A stretch of DNA of 64,000 nt from Peronospora farinosa. Taxonomy: Eukaryota; Oomycota; Peronosporomycetes; Peronosporales; Peronosporaceae. The position numbers and the translations under genes were made by a program. Where the stretch lies: positions 62,001 through 126,000 of the forward strand of contig CANTFK010000863.1 of the NCBI GenBank assembly GCA_947646735.1, given 5' to 3'. This document shows, in pieces, positions 51,200 through 61,971 of this stretch. Numbering within the stretch: position 1 is the stretch's first letter; every line of letters starts with the position of its first letter. A model generated the notes under the pieces. The model was not told where the DNA came from and searched no databases. It was given only the letters and a program-made list of their open reading frames with translations.

Positions 51200-51250
51200 A
51201 TATCGAGGCGGTCGAGCAGGGGCTCCCGCAAACAAGTGAAGCGGTCGGAG
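50935..51250 (+). repeat. Tandem repeats in the protease-RT linker
   Basis: About five repeats of roughly 60-66 bp, each made of two halves sharing CGGTCGAACAGGGG and GGCTCCCG cores; encoded peptide unit about EAVEQGLP/TSDEQRLP. Confidence 0.85.
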
Positions 51251-51442
51251 ACTAGCTTCCGCTTTTGATTGACGAGAATGGGCGGACTACGGATCCGCAT
51301 GAGACCGACGTGGTGGAGACTGAGCTCCCACGTCTAGAGGGGGGGGGTACATCATCCTCTTGTGATAGCGACGTGCCAGTCTCGAGCAGGGGCTCGAGAC
51401 GCAAGAGAAAACGCAAGAAAGGAGCACGCCGATCACCGAGAC

Positions 51443-51528
51443 GACGAAATTCACGTCAAGATGCTGATGCATTTGATTCCGTATTGACGAAATTCACGTC
51501 AAGATGCTGATGCATTTGATTCCGTATT
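51443..51528 (+). repeat. 43-bp perfect tandem duplication
   Basis: Unit starts GACGAAATTCACGTCAAGAT; copies at 51443-51485 and 51486-51528. As 43 is not a multiple of three it shifts the pol frame. Confidence 0.95.
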
Positions 51529-52519
51529 GACGGAATCCGTATGCGCGCTTGAATATGTGGAGGGTTCCCCACATCGTGGCCGCTACATTGAGGTAGCGAG
51601 TCCACCGTGCACTGCTGCAGATATCACATCTCTGCCAGACCTTACATGGAAAGACTTCCTTCATGACCTCAAGGCCGGCGACATCGAGCAAGTGTGCATC
51701 GTTTCAGCCACCGAAGCAGCCAGTGAAGAAGTTCTGGAGGCTCGCCCGAAGAGCGCCGAGCCTAAATCAGCGCGCGAAGAACGCTTCGCGGCACAGTCTT
51801 GGGATGCTCTTCGTGCTTCGGGCAACCCTGTATACGATATCGCCCGTGAGAACGCCAATATTTTCCCGGAGAAAATTCAAGCTGAGCTTCCGGCGGATCG
51901 TGGTGTGCGGCACAAGATAGATCTCGTGCCAGGATCGAAATCCTGCGTGACACGGCAGTGGCCGTTACCGCGCGACCAAGTCATCGCTATTGATGAATTT
52001 CTCGAGGGTCGCCGCAAGGCTGGCCATGTCCGCGAGAGTATCTCGCCACATTCGAGTCCGACTTTCTGTGTGAAGAAAGCCACCGGCGGTTGGCGCATTG
52101 TGCACGCCTTCAACAAGCTGAATGACGCCACGATCCCGGCTCAAACGCCTATCCTTCGAAAAGACATGGTATTAAATACCATGTCCGGGAGCGAGATCTA
52201 CAGCGCCATAGATCTGACAGACGGTTTCTATCAGATCCTCATGAGGGACAGTGACATTCCGTTCACTGCGGTCAGCACCCCAAGCGGGATGCTTTGGGAG
52301 TGGCTAGTCATGCCACAAGGCCTTAAGAATGCTCCAGCTACGTTCAATCGGATGGTGACACAAGTACTTCGCCCACTTCGCGACTTTGCACCGAGCTACT
52401 TTGACGACACTTTCGTTCACAGCCGCGCTGAGCAAAAGCTCAGCGCTACGGAGGTACACCTTCGACACTTGAAGCAGGTTTTCAAGTTATGCGCGAGAAT
52501 AAATTGTATGCGAATTTGA
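51527..52519 (+). pseudogene. Gypsy reverse transcriptase, first part
   Basis: RT of the Ty3 type: LPADRGVRHKIDLVPG, SPTFCVKKATGGWRIVHAFNKLN, YSAIDLTDGFYQILM, MPQGLKNAPATFNRMV, catalytic SYFDDTFVHS. A missing base at about 52480 (in KQVFQVMREN) shifts it out of the following frame. Confidence 0.95.
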
Positions 52520-54534
52520 AGAAATGTGTCTTCTGCGCTCCCGAGATTCCAGTATTCGGTTGCTACGTCAGCAAGGAAGGTGTCCGCGCTGATCCTGAGA
52601 AGATCTCATCGATCTGTTCCTGGCCAACGCCCAGGAAACAAACTGAATTACGTCAATGGCTCGGTCTGGCGAATTACTTGCATAAGTATACGAAGAACTA
52701 TGCCGAGCTAATTCAGCCATTATCGACTTTGCTCAAGAAAGATGCAGTATGGTTATGGACGGCAGAACATCAATCTGCCTTCGACTCCGTAAAGAAGAGC
52801 TTGTCCGAGGCACCGGTGCTGATGTTACCTGATGACTCTAAGCCATTCCACGTCGTGTGTGACGCGAGCAATTTCGCTATAGGATGTGCCCTCATGCAAT
52901 TTGATGACGAGGGTCGAGAGCGCGTCGTGAGTTTTCAATCACGACAGATGAAACCTGCCGAGAAAAATTATCCGGTACACGACAAGGAACTTTTGGCTAT
53001 GCGTTACGCGCTAATCAAGTTTAGAGTATATTTGCTCGGCGAAAAGATGTTTTCTATCTACACAGATCACGCATCATTGCGTACCGCCGTCAAGAGTCCT
53101 CACTTGTCCCAGCGTATGGCACGGTGGTTGTCATTTTTTGCCGAGTATAATTTTGTGGTGCATTACAAGCCTGGCAAGAATAACATTCTCGCCGATGCGC
53201 TTTCTCGTCGTCCTGATTACGATCCTCGGCGTGATATGGGTCATCAAACGGAGTATGTTGATGACGACGAAGATATCTGTGTGTGTTGTATTGAACTGGG
53301 ACTTAATGCGGTGATTTCGACCCCCGTGCTTTCGATCCGAACTCAGATCGCTGAATCCTACACAAATGATTCCTTCTATGCAGGAATCATCAACTATCTC
53401 AGGGACCCGAGCGAAAAATTACTCGCGAAGTTGACGAAACCAACACGCGACAACATCAAGCGTTACGCGCTTGACGGTCCGTTGCTGACGTACACGATGG
53501 ACGTCTTTGATTCCCCGCGTGTCGTCATCCCTGCTGATGACGACCTTCGAGCCCGATTGGTTCATGAATTTCACGACAGCCCAGCTGGCGGACACCTGGG
53601 TCACGAAAAGACGTTTGCAGCTATTTCTCGCGTATTTTTCTGGCCGCGAATGTATAAATACATCCAGAAATGGGTGCGCTCCTGTGAAACCTGTCAGCGT
53701 GTGAAGCCTGCGCCGTCTTCACAAGCCCCATTGCGTCCGCTTCCGATTGCTACGGAAGCCTGGCGCTCGGTCAGCATGGATTTTATCTTTGGCCTTCCAC
53801 CGGATGAACAGAAACGCACGGGCGCATTGGTTCTAGTGGATCGATTCAGCAAAATGGTGCATTTTGCTCCGGTCTCCGCCAACATTACGGCGGAGACGAC
53901 AGCGAAGATCTTCATTGATCTTATCTTTAGGCATCACGGCTTGCCAGAATCTATTGTTTCGAACCGTGACCCGCGTTTCACTTCGGCTATCTGGGCCGAA
54001 TTATTCCAAATATTAGGCACGCGGTTGCTTATGTCTATGGCGGCCCATCCGGAGACGGATGGGCAAACGGAGCGTGTGAACAGAGTGCTCGAAGATGTCT
54101 TGCGCAGTTATGCAACATCGTTCTCGTCATGGAGTTCATTTCTTCCACTTGCAGAGTTTGCAATCAACAATGCTGTCCATGCATCAACCGGGTTGACCCC
54201 CTTTTTCGTTAACAACGCGAGGCATCCTCGCGTTCCGGCGCTGCTTGCTCTCTCAGCTTCAGAACACCCTGTCTCCAAGCTTGGTGGGGGAGTATCTACG
54301 GATGGAATTGCGCCGAAACTATTGATGATTGATTACGATGCGCATAAGGTTGCTGCCGATGAACCTACTACTGGTAATTTTGTGGCCAACGGCATATCGA
54401 CTCCTGACGCGATGCTTTCCATCGCGTCTTCCGTTGCCAATTTTGCTCCAAAAGAACATACGTCGCCTGTAAGTTCGGCTGCAGTAACCGAATTTCCTAC
54501 TATTACAACAAGGAATCACGCGTTTTGTGCGTGA
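52489..54534 (+). pseudogene. Gypsy RT end, RNase H and integrase
   Basis: RT thumb/connection; RNase H with FHVVCDASNFAIG, DKELLAM, YTDHASLRTA and NILADALSRRP; integrase zinc domain GHLGHEKTFAAI...CETCQRVK, catalytic core MDFIFGLP, RFSKMVHF, SNRDPRFTS, HPETDGQTERVNRVLE. It stops at 54532 because of a frameshift at about 54525 that is also present in the right-hand copy. Confidence 0.96.
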
Positions 54535-54612
54535 TGCATTACAAGAGGCAGTCGACAAGCAAAAGGATAATGCAGACAGAAGAGGTCGAAAGAATATGTT
54601 GATATTTGAGAA

Positions 54613-55416
54613 GGTGACAGAGTATTGTTATCAACAAGTGGATTACCAAACACCTCAGTGACGAATTTGGGCGCTAATAAGTTAGCGCCAAGATATATTG
54701 TCCCATTTCGGGTTGTTAAGGTGCATGGTGACGCTTACACGCTAGACATACCTACATCTATGCGCTTGCACTCGACGTTCTACGTCGGGCGCCTCAAGGC
54801 TTACCTGCCGGCGGATCTCCCTTCGAATCTTCCCCGCTCTTCTGCGGCGGCTCGAAATCCGACATCCCTTGACGACGACGTTGACGACGACTGGGACCAA
54901 GTCCTGCCCGAACGCGTGCAGACTCGATCTGCTGGGGCCCTCCGAACGCAGTCGTCTCAAGTTGACGTAGGCGCTCAACCAGTACCAGCTGCTCACGTCG
55001 AGCCCGCTCAGCAGCCTCAGTCGCAGCATCCGCACGATCTTGAGCTCTCTCAGCCATCTCGCGAGCATCAAGTAGGGCATTCTTCGACTCCTCGGCTTCA
55101 GCGCGGAGTAGGCGCAGCTCATCATTCGACTTTACAGGCGCCCGATTACGAGAATCGGCGCTCATCGCCAGAGGTCTTCCGTCGTGATGCTCCTCCTCCC
55201 TTAGTTGATGCATCGGGTGCGCGACGCTAAATTGTCGACCGAATTGTCGATCACGAGGATCACAAGCCCCAGGCGCCGAGTAATAACTCGGCGCCCATGA
55301 AGAAGCATGTCGAGAAAAATTACAGGGTTCGCTGGTTAGGATATTCCCCGGCGGACGATACATGGGACCCATCGAGTACGCTGTTCCAAGATGTACCAGA
55401 CGTGGTCGAGGATTAG
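54613..55416 (+). pseudogene. Gypsy integrase C-terminal extension and chromodomain
   Basis: Reads SVTNLGANKLAPRYIVPFRVVKVHGDAYTLDIP..., a Pro/Gln/His-rich linker, then KNYRVRWLGYSPADDTWDPSSTLF (chromodomain). TAA at 55228 and TAG TAG at 55414 interrupt it where the right-hand copy has Trp and His-Glu codons. Similarity to the right copy continues weakly in frame to about 55590. Confidence 0.9.
54794..55372 (-). other. Antisense open frame, short version of the 438-residue frame
   Basis: 192-codon minus-strand frame with the same coiled-coil part (NDELRLLRAEAEESKNALL...) as 60486-61802. It lacks the N-terminal half, whose DNA has diverged in this copy. Confidence 0.3.
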
Positions 55417-55603
55417 TAGTCGCGTAGGAAGACGGCTATTGCGAGTGATGCTGCCGATTTCATCCCCAATCTCGCGAGCCGTGATGCTCGCGAGCAACAG
55501 AACTTTGACGACGAGTCCCCGAGCGATTCCGAGATCTATTATGAGGCTCGAGAAAACTTGGATGGCATTTGCGTCTATGTGGGTTGCCATAGCGAATCGA
55601 TAT

Positions 55604-55670
55604 GGCGGACGTAGGGATCGAACCAGCGACATCACGATTAAGAACTCAGTGGTAAACCACTGCACAAACG
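55604..55670 (-). repeat. tRNA-Lys(CTT)-like remnant, possible SINE
   Basis: The minus strand reads GCAGTGGTTTACCACTGAG, then an anticodon-loop-like TCTTAAT, GATGTCGCTGGTTCGATCCC (T-arm with GGTTCGATCCC box B) and GTCCGCC. Order and spacing match the last two thirds of a tRNA-Lys; the 5' acceptor strand is not found. Confidence 0.4.
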
Positions 55671-55968
55671 GAATGATAGCGAATGAAGATTTCGTTATGA
55701 ATTCTCGCAATTCTGGATGATTAGCGCTGATATAACGGTATAGCGTCCACGGGATCAAGTGTGCGTCCGTGACTCGCGGTGTCTGCTCCATGCAGATCGT
55801 ACGGTTGTTGTCGTCAGATATATCCTTGCGCGCGCGGACAGGGTCATGCTGCTCAGTTGCGTGTCACTGAGCAGATTCGAGGTTGTGTCGCTGCATCTTT
55901 GGTAAAAAGAATCATTTTTCAAGTTATGTGCTTACGTTGTAGTAATCACAACTTAAAGAGGGGGGTGA

Positions 55969-56281
55969 TGTAATGGGCAACCTATTACATGAGTAGTTAT
56001 AGGATTAATACATAATTACATAAGTAGGCATAGGGCAGTATCCGATTAGCGGATACTGCGCGTCATTTTATTATTGGTTTATTATTGGGGTGCCAGACCC
56101 AATAATTAGCCAATAATAAATTGACTTCCATATTGAATGGTTCCCATGTGCTAGGGAACATATTCGCACTTACTGCGAATTAAAACAAAAAATAAAACAG
56201 AGTTATATTTACGAGTTAATTAAGAGCGCTTCCTCAACGCCCTTTTAGTGTAAGACGGTAACGGGTCCTTAGCCCGTTACA
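55969..56281 (+). repeat. 3' LTR of the nested gypsy element
   Basis: 313 bp, preceded by the polypurine tract AAAGAGGGGGGTGA and followed by TCAGG. Confidence 0.95.
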
Positions 56282-56286
56282 TCAGG

Positions 56287-56960
56287 AGTTGAAGCGTCTT
56301 CGTGAGACTGTGCAGCAGATGAATACTTGCCTCGAGTCGTTGGAGCAAAGTCGGACCCGAGTGGATGGGTAGCTTGACCTCTTGGGCCAAATGATACGTC
56401 CTGCGACAATGACGATGATCTCGAAGAGAGCGCCTTAGTATTCACTTGGGACGGATCCCGATATGGCTTGAGCAGAACACGGGATGTGTACGCAATTTGC
56501 GCGGCAAATTAAGCGTATACGCTAAGCCTTTCTTGGTCACGACCGTAAACGGTCCGATGAAGCGAGGACGCAACTTTGTCTTAAAGACAGCGGATACTAC
56601 ATTGGCAGGTAGATTTTTAGCATTTAACAATACTTGGTCTCCGACCTCATATTCATTAATACAACCTCTGTCTTTCGCATCATCATATTTCTTTCGTTTG
56701 TCTTGGCTATCAGCCATTGCGTCTTGCACATGTCGTATTACATTTAGTCGCGTTGCGAGAAACGCATTACCTGTTTCCTAACAGTATTAGGGCTGACATC
56801 AGCAAGCCGATCGGCAACCTCTCCCCCACGAAGCCCTGAACCACTCGGTGGTAGCTTTAACGGAACGCGTGGGTGTGTGAGTCTATTCGCATAAAACGAA
56901 GTGTAGCTGGTAGAGGCGTGCATAAAGTTATTGAGTGCAAACTCAACTACAGGAGGCATA
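56287..56960 (-). pseudogene. Old gypsy integrase C-terminal part
   Basis: Pieces PPVVEFALNNFMHASTSYTSFYANRLTHPRVPL (about 56750-56959) and MADSQDKRKKYDDAKDRGCINEYEVGDQVLL...FIGPFTVV...AYTLNLPRKLRTHPVF (56442-56729) in different frames, running toward the insertion point. Confidence 0.85.
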
Positions 56961-57300
56961 GAGCTCCAACGCTTAGGCTTTTCATCACAAACGCTGTGGT
57001 GAATATTATTGACAAGCGCGAATTACGCGTTCAGTTTGACTATCGGTCTGCGGATCTTAGATCAACAATATGGTTCTCAATATCTGAACGCCCATTTTTA
57101 GCTAGACTATGGACAAAATGTCATCAAAGTACGTCTGTGCATAATTTTGATGGGGTCAAACCAAATGCGTCACCAAGCGGTTAAACGTAGCCGGAGCATT
57201 CGACGCATCATTAACTACTCCCAGAGCATACCGCTCGGAGCACTAACCGCGGTAAGCGGAATATTTCTAGCTCGCATGAGCAATTGGTAATAACCATCGA

Positions 57301-57657
57301 CTAATCGAGCGCACTGTACATGGTACAACCGACCATATTGTTCTGAAGAACATCCTTTCTAGGTATTGGCGTCTGTGCAGGTATAGTTGCTGCATTGAGC
57401 TTATTATAAGCATGAATGATACGCCATTTACCATTCGGTTTCTTAACACAGAAAGTGTATGTCGCGTGCGGAGATTTACTCTCGCGCACCATGCCCGCCG
57501 CGTGCTTTGCACGAAAAAACTCGTCAATTACGCCACACTGTTCTTTGGGTAAAGGCCGCTGCCTTGTTACGCAGTATTTGGTTCTAGGAACCAAGTCAAT
57601 CTCATGACGTACACCTCTATCAGGAGGTAGAACCGACGGTGGATCGTGACACACCAC
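57301..57657 (-). pseudogene. Old gypsy reverse transcriptase fragment
   Basis: LPPDRGVRHEIDLVP, YTFCVKKPNGKWRIIHAYNKLNAATIPAQTPIPRKD, then YSALD-stop. The catalytic YxDD part and RNase H are absent. Confidence 0.92.
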
Positions 57658-58021
57658 GTCCTAAAATTCTTAACTAAAGGATAGTAGGGATCTGAAGGGT
57701 TCTGCAGAAATAGATGCTCCACTACGTGCACTTAGTGCCGCCTATGTATCTTCGAAGACTGTCTCATCGACAAGCGAGAATGAGTTAAACTCGAGGTTAG
57801 GTCGAATGACCACCATATCGGATAGATTTCCAGCCTTCAAGGCTTGATAAAGATCATCCACAGACATTTTGTCTAGCTCTAAGAGAGCATATGATGATAG
57901 GAGGACCTCAAGGCCAACCTCACCACCCCACATCAACCGTCACTCCTTTGACTAGGGTATACAACTGGTCACTGACATCACCACGTTATGAAACAGACGC
58001 CTTGCGTCTCGCAGCCGCTAT

Positions 58022-58354
58022 CTATCTACACTGCCGTCTTATTGACGAGACCGTACCTTTTAAAGTACTCGAGATATCATCATCACCAAGGTCGTAAGTA
58101 TTCTCGACCTTAATCTGCTTTATACGAGATCCAAACTCAATACCGACATCCGGTGAGTCATTGTTACAGGTGACATCGCTAACAAGGTCCTCGACTTTAA
58201 CTTGCTCTATACGAAAGCCAGTGTCATTACCGGCATCCAGTGAGTAGCTATTACGGGTGACATCACTAACAAGCTCATAGAACTCAACTTGCTCTTTACA
58301 AGAGCCGTTGTCATCACTAACATTCAATAAACTTAATATCATTATGAGTATCAC
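58022..58354 (-). repeat. Three tandem repeats in the old element's protease-RT linker
   Basis: Units of roughly 100 bp encode ELVSDVTRNSYSLDAG, DLVSDVTCNNDSPDVG and related forms alternating with RIEQVKVE, RIKQIKVE. Positioned as the linker repeats of the nested element but with different sequence. Confidence 0.75.
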
Positions 58355-58501
58355 TCAACGGAGTACGTGCCTTTTCACTAGGTGTCACCGAGCTGTTCTC
58401 AGCACTATTGTTGATGACGTTATTGTTATCAGCTCAGACCCTCTAATGTCCAGCACACTAACGATCTCCTTTAATGGCTCGCGCCAATAGCGCCTCTATT
58501 C

Positions 58502-58990
58502 CCTAGCGAAGGTGGGTTCATGACTTTACAAAGCTTCGCTAGGTACATTGCGCGTGGCGCCTAGGGTTTTGGATCTCCAATCGATCCATGGATCATGGCG
58601 TTCCAGCCAGGCCATACCAAGAATGAGATCATATCTCGAGTCCAAATCTAGGACAAGACAGCGTTCAATGCTATTGAAGTCTAAGAACTCCACACCTAAG
58701 TTCAATGGAACTTTAAAAGCGGTGACACGTACACCTGTTGCGAGACGAACGGTTATACTGACTGTCACCCTCTTGCGCTTCTAGCACCTCAGGAGACAGC
58801 TAACTCCCTTCAAGGGAATGACGCCGGACATAATTACATGACGCCCCTGAGTCAATAAGAATTGACCATGGTTTCTCGAAACCCTTTGGTGTTGCCGACA
58901 CAACCAACAAGCCTGGCTTGTATTACTGTTCCATGAAAGCTTCCACAGAACCACCTGGGGATAAACCCTGTTCACCTCTACCTTCAAAAG
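58502..58990 (-). pseudogene. Old gypsy aspartic protease
   Basis: ILIDSGASCNYVRRHSL (active site, about 58800-58860), then VPLNLGVEFLDFNSIERCLVLDLDSRYDLILGMAWLERHDPWIDW, with an in-frame stop after RRHSLEGS. Confidence 0.88.
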
Positions 58991-59960
58991 TTAAAATAAG
59001 CCTTAGTTCTTTCCCAGTAGGGCGCCCCGCGCCTACTGGGAGCTGACGTTTCCTGCCGTGCTCGCCTTTTGGATAGGAGCAGGGTTATGGCTCTACCGAT
59101 TAGGACGTTGCTTTCGAAACGGACAGCTAAGGCAGAGGTGCCTAGTACTTCCGCACATGTAACATCTACGGATGTTACCTTGCTGCTCAGCAGCTTGAAG
59201 CTCAGCTTCTTCAGCATGGCTGAGGTCCATGGGTTCCGCCCGGTTAGAGGCGTTTAATTTGTACCATGGCAGACCATAGCGAGCAGATTTGAAATTGACG
59301 TTGCTTTAAACGCTATGTTCACTGCCTCTACGAAATTCGAAGGCTGGACACGGAAAACTTCCGTCCTGGCGACCCCAGTACGAAGTCCTTCCATAAAAAT
59401 GGTTACTCGGACTTCCTCTTCGAGAGGGTAGCAGCAATGAGAGTTTTCAGCTCTTGGACATAGTCCGACAATTCTTTCTTACCCTATCGGGTAGCTAAGA
59501 AGCGTGAGCACACACGAAAAGCCTGATTAGGCGGTGCAACACGCAAGCTAATTGCTTTTTAAGCATTTCCCATGTGGGAAATACGGTATTTACAGAGACA
59601 TCGCTCGTTATAGCCCACTCTCTAGCTCTTCCACCGAGCTTAGAAATGGCCAAGCCAACTCGTTGCTTATCTGACACAAGCATGGCGGCATCCATTGCCA
59701 TTTCAACTTCTAGGATCCAGAGGAGAAGATTTCTTCTCCTTCCCCACAAAGGTCATTACATTCTAAAACGAATGGGCGAGACTTTGGCTCTGCATCGGGC
59801 ACAGGTACCGGGATGTACTATGTAGACGCAGCGGACGCTGCCTGGTCGTGGAACTTCCCAGTTAGCGCTGCCTCATAACGCATAAAGGCCTCAAGGCGAG
59901 CATTAAGGACCTCCGGACCTTGGGCCAAAAGGGCCACCATTTGATCGGGCCCAACGTACG
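58984..59960 (-). pseudogene. Old gypsy gag remnant
   Basis: MVALLAQGPEVLNARLEAFMRYEAAL near 59940, [36 protein letters not shown] at 59600-59740, and SRRGAPYWER near 59030; multiple frameshifts and stops. Confidence 0.75.
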
Positions 59961-59971
59961 CAGATTATTTA

Positions 59972-60284
59972 TGTAACGGGCTAAGGACCCGTTACCGTCT
60001 TACACTAAAAGGGCGTTGAGGAAGCGCTCTTAATTAACTCGTAAATATAACTCTGTTTTATTTTTTGTTTTAATTCGCAGTAAGTGCGAATATGTTCCCT
60101 AGCACATGGGAACCACTCAATATGAAAGTCAATTTATTATTGGCTAATTATTGGGTCTGGCACCCCAATAATAAACCAATAATAAAATGACGCGCAGTAT
60201 CCGCTAATCGGATACTGCCCTATGCCTACTTATGTAATTATGTATTAATCCTATAACTACTCATGTAATAGGTTGCCCATTACA
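59972..60284 (-). repeat. 3' LTR of the right-hand gypsy copy
   Basis: 313 bp, reverse orientation (TGTAACGGG...CCATTACA on plus). It has the same terminal hairpins as the other two LTRs. Confidence 0.95.
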
Positions 60285-60485
60285 TCACCCCCCTCTTTAA
60301 GTTGCGCTTACCTCAACGTAAGCGCGAATCGCAGAAAGTTTCTTCTCGACTAACGCGTAACTCCGAACCTGCTCAGTTAGACTTAACTGAGCAGCATGGA
60401 CCCTAGGCGTCCAAGAAACAATGTCTCTGACAGCCAGAACTGAGAACACCAAGCGACAATCCGTAGAGAGCAGGCGCCGCAGGTC

Positions 60486-61802
60486 ATGGATGGGGACTTG
60501 AAGCCGTGGTGCTTGTATGGTTTTGAAGGTGCTGTCGAACCCGAGCCACTGGAGGTCATGAAGGACCTTTTCACGCGATACCGTACAGTGAGAGGCAAGG
60601 CGACGAACAACGCATATACCGACGATGCGTTGCAGAGGTCTTGGTGTGCCTTCATCAGGCGCTGGAACGCGAGCCGACGTGAAGGAACGTCCTTCACGTC
60701 CTGGTTAGACGGTCGCGAGGGAACGCGTGATAGACACGCTATTGGCGACCTGCGCCGGCGCATCTGTCGTATGACTTGTGACGAGTATCACCTTTGTTAC
60801 GTCCACATTCGTGAGGGATGTCCAGCGTGCAACGTGGGCAGATCGCGACCGGTCCGGCAGGAATGGGACGACTTGGTGTGTGCGCGAGGCATGCCCGATC
60901 ATATTCTTCCATGGATTGCCCTTTATGAGAGAAGCCTTTCGGAGCTCCAGGTGTCCGAGCTACGGCGAGTGAGAGCGCGTCCTTACGATCGTCGTGGGCG
61001 TTCATGTAGCCGAGGTCGTCAACCGTATCATCCATATGCTCCCGAGCCTCGTAATAGGTCTCGGTCTCGGAGTCGCTCGGGAGGTCGTTGCGGTTTCGTT
61101 GCTCGCGAGCGTTACGGCTCGCGTGATCGGGGATGGAACCGGCAGCTTCGGTCGCGATCACCGTCGTTCTACGGGACTCATGTTCCTCGACCACGTCTGG
61201 TACATCTTGGAACAGCGTACTCGATGGCTCCCATGTATCGTCCGCCGGAGAATATCCCAACCAGCGAACCCTGTAATTTTTCTCGACATGCTTCTTCATG
61301 GGCGCCGAGTTATTACTCGGCGCCTGGGACTTGTGATCCTCGTGATCGACAATTCGGTCGACAATCCAGCGTCGCGCACCCGATGCATCGACTAAGGGAG
61401 GAGGAGCATCACGACGGAAGACCTCTGGCGATGAGCGCCGATTCTCGTAATTGGGCGCCTGTAAAGTCGAATGATGAGCTGCGCCTACTCCGCGCTGAAG
61501 TCGAGGAGTCGAAGAATGCCCTACTTGATGCTCGCGAGATGGCTGAGAGAGCTCAAGATCGTGCGGATGCTGCGACTGAGGCTGCTGAGCGGGCTCGACG
61601 TGAGCAGCTGGTACTGGTTGAGCGCCTACGTCAACTTGAGACGACTGCGTTCGGAGGGCCCCAGCAGATCGAGTCTGCACGCGTTCGGGCAGGACTTGGT
61701 CCCAGTCGTCGTCAACGTCGTCGTCAAGGGATGTCGGATTTCGAGCCGCCGCAGAAGAGCGGGGAAGATTCGAAGGGAGATCCGCCGGCAGGTAAGCCTT
61801 GA
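60486..61802 (+). other. 438-codon open frame antisense to the gypsy integrase tail
   Basis: ATG at 60486, stop at 61800. The predicted protein is protein-like: an N-terminal domain with many Trp and Cys (LKPWCLYGF, LQRSWCAFIRRWN, SWLDGREGTRD, CYVHIREGCPAC, DHILPWIALYERSLSEL), an Arg/Ser-rich centre (NRSRSRSRSGGR), and a long Ala/Glu/Arg coiled coil (KNALLDAREMAERAQDRADA, RARREQLVLVERLRQLE). It overlaps the 410-codon sense frame almost completely. Differences between the two element copies in the shared part change amino acids in this frame at every site but are half synonymous in the sense frame, so present-day constraint is on the sense strand. It may be a captured gene fragment. Confidence 0.4.
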
Positions 61803-61971
61803 GGCGCCCGACGTAGAACGTCGAGTGCAAGCGCATAGATGTAGGTATGTCTAGCGTGTAAGCGTCACCATGCACCTTAACAACCCGAAATGGGACAATA
61901 TATCTTGGCGCTAACTTATTAGCGCCCAAATTCGTCACTGAGGTGTTTGGTAATCCACTTGTTGATAACAA
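60739..61971 (-). pseudogene. Right-hand gypsy integrase C-terminus, chromodomain and extension
   Basis: About 410 codons, uninterrupted here: LGANKLAPRYIVPFRVVKVHG, Pro/Gln/His linker, chromodomain YRVRWLGYSPADDTWEPSSTLF, then a 150-residue acidic/His tail (NDLPSDSETETYYEAREHMDD...) ending at 60739. It lacks an ATG and is out of frame with the integrase core upstream, owing to the frameshifts shared with the other copy. Confidence 0.88.

Larger units (their letters stand above)
48929..56281 (+). mobile_element. Ty3/gypsy chromovirus-type element, nested copy on the plus strand
   Basis: 7353 bp between LTRs of 315 and 313 bp (TGTAAT...GTTACA), flanked by the 5-bp duplication TCAGG (48924-48928 and 56282-56286). 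Order gag, protease, RT, RNase H, integrase, chromodomain. The LTRs differ by two substitutions and two single-base indels. Many lesions: stop at gag codon 5 (49297), frameshifts near 50110, 51040, 52480, 54525 and 54612, stops at 50306, 51253, 55228 and 55414, and a 43-bp duplication at 51443-51528. Confidence 0.97.
47024..59971 (-). mobile_element. Old, decayed Ty3/gypsy chromovirus-type element, split by nested insertions
   Basis: Minus-strand element. 3' LTR at 47024-47707; polypurine tract GGGGGAGAT next to it (47708-47715); 3' region 47716-48652; chromodomain 48653-48923; interruption by the element at 48929-56281; then, continuing on minus, integrase C-terminus (56442-56960), RT (57301-57657), a PR-RT linker with repeats (58022-58354), protease (about 58526-58870) and gag (about 59260-59960). 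Frames are broken by many stops, and RNase H plus the integrase core are missing between 57300 and 56960. The 5' end is not visible because a sister copy starts at 59972. Confidence 0.8.

Noticed and set aside
55336..55791. 151-codon minus frame in the 3' region of the nested gypsy element
   Set aside because: Overlaps the tRNA-like remnant and diverged sense tail; no similarity to the right-hand antisense frame over most of its length.
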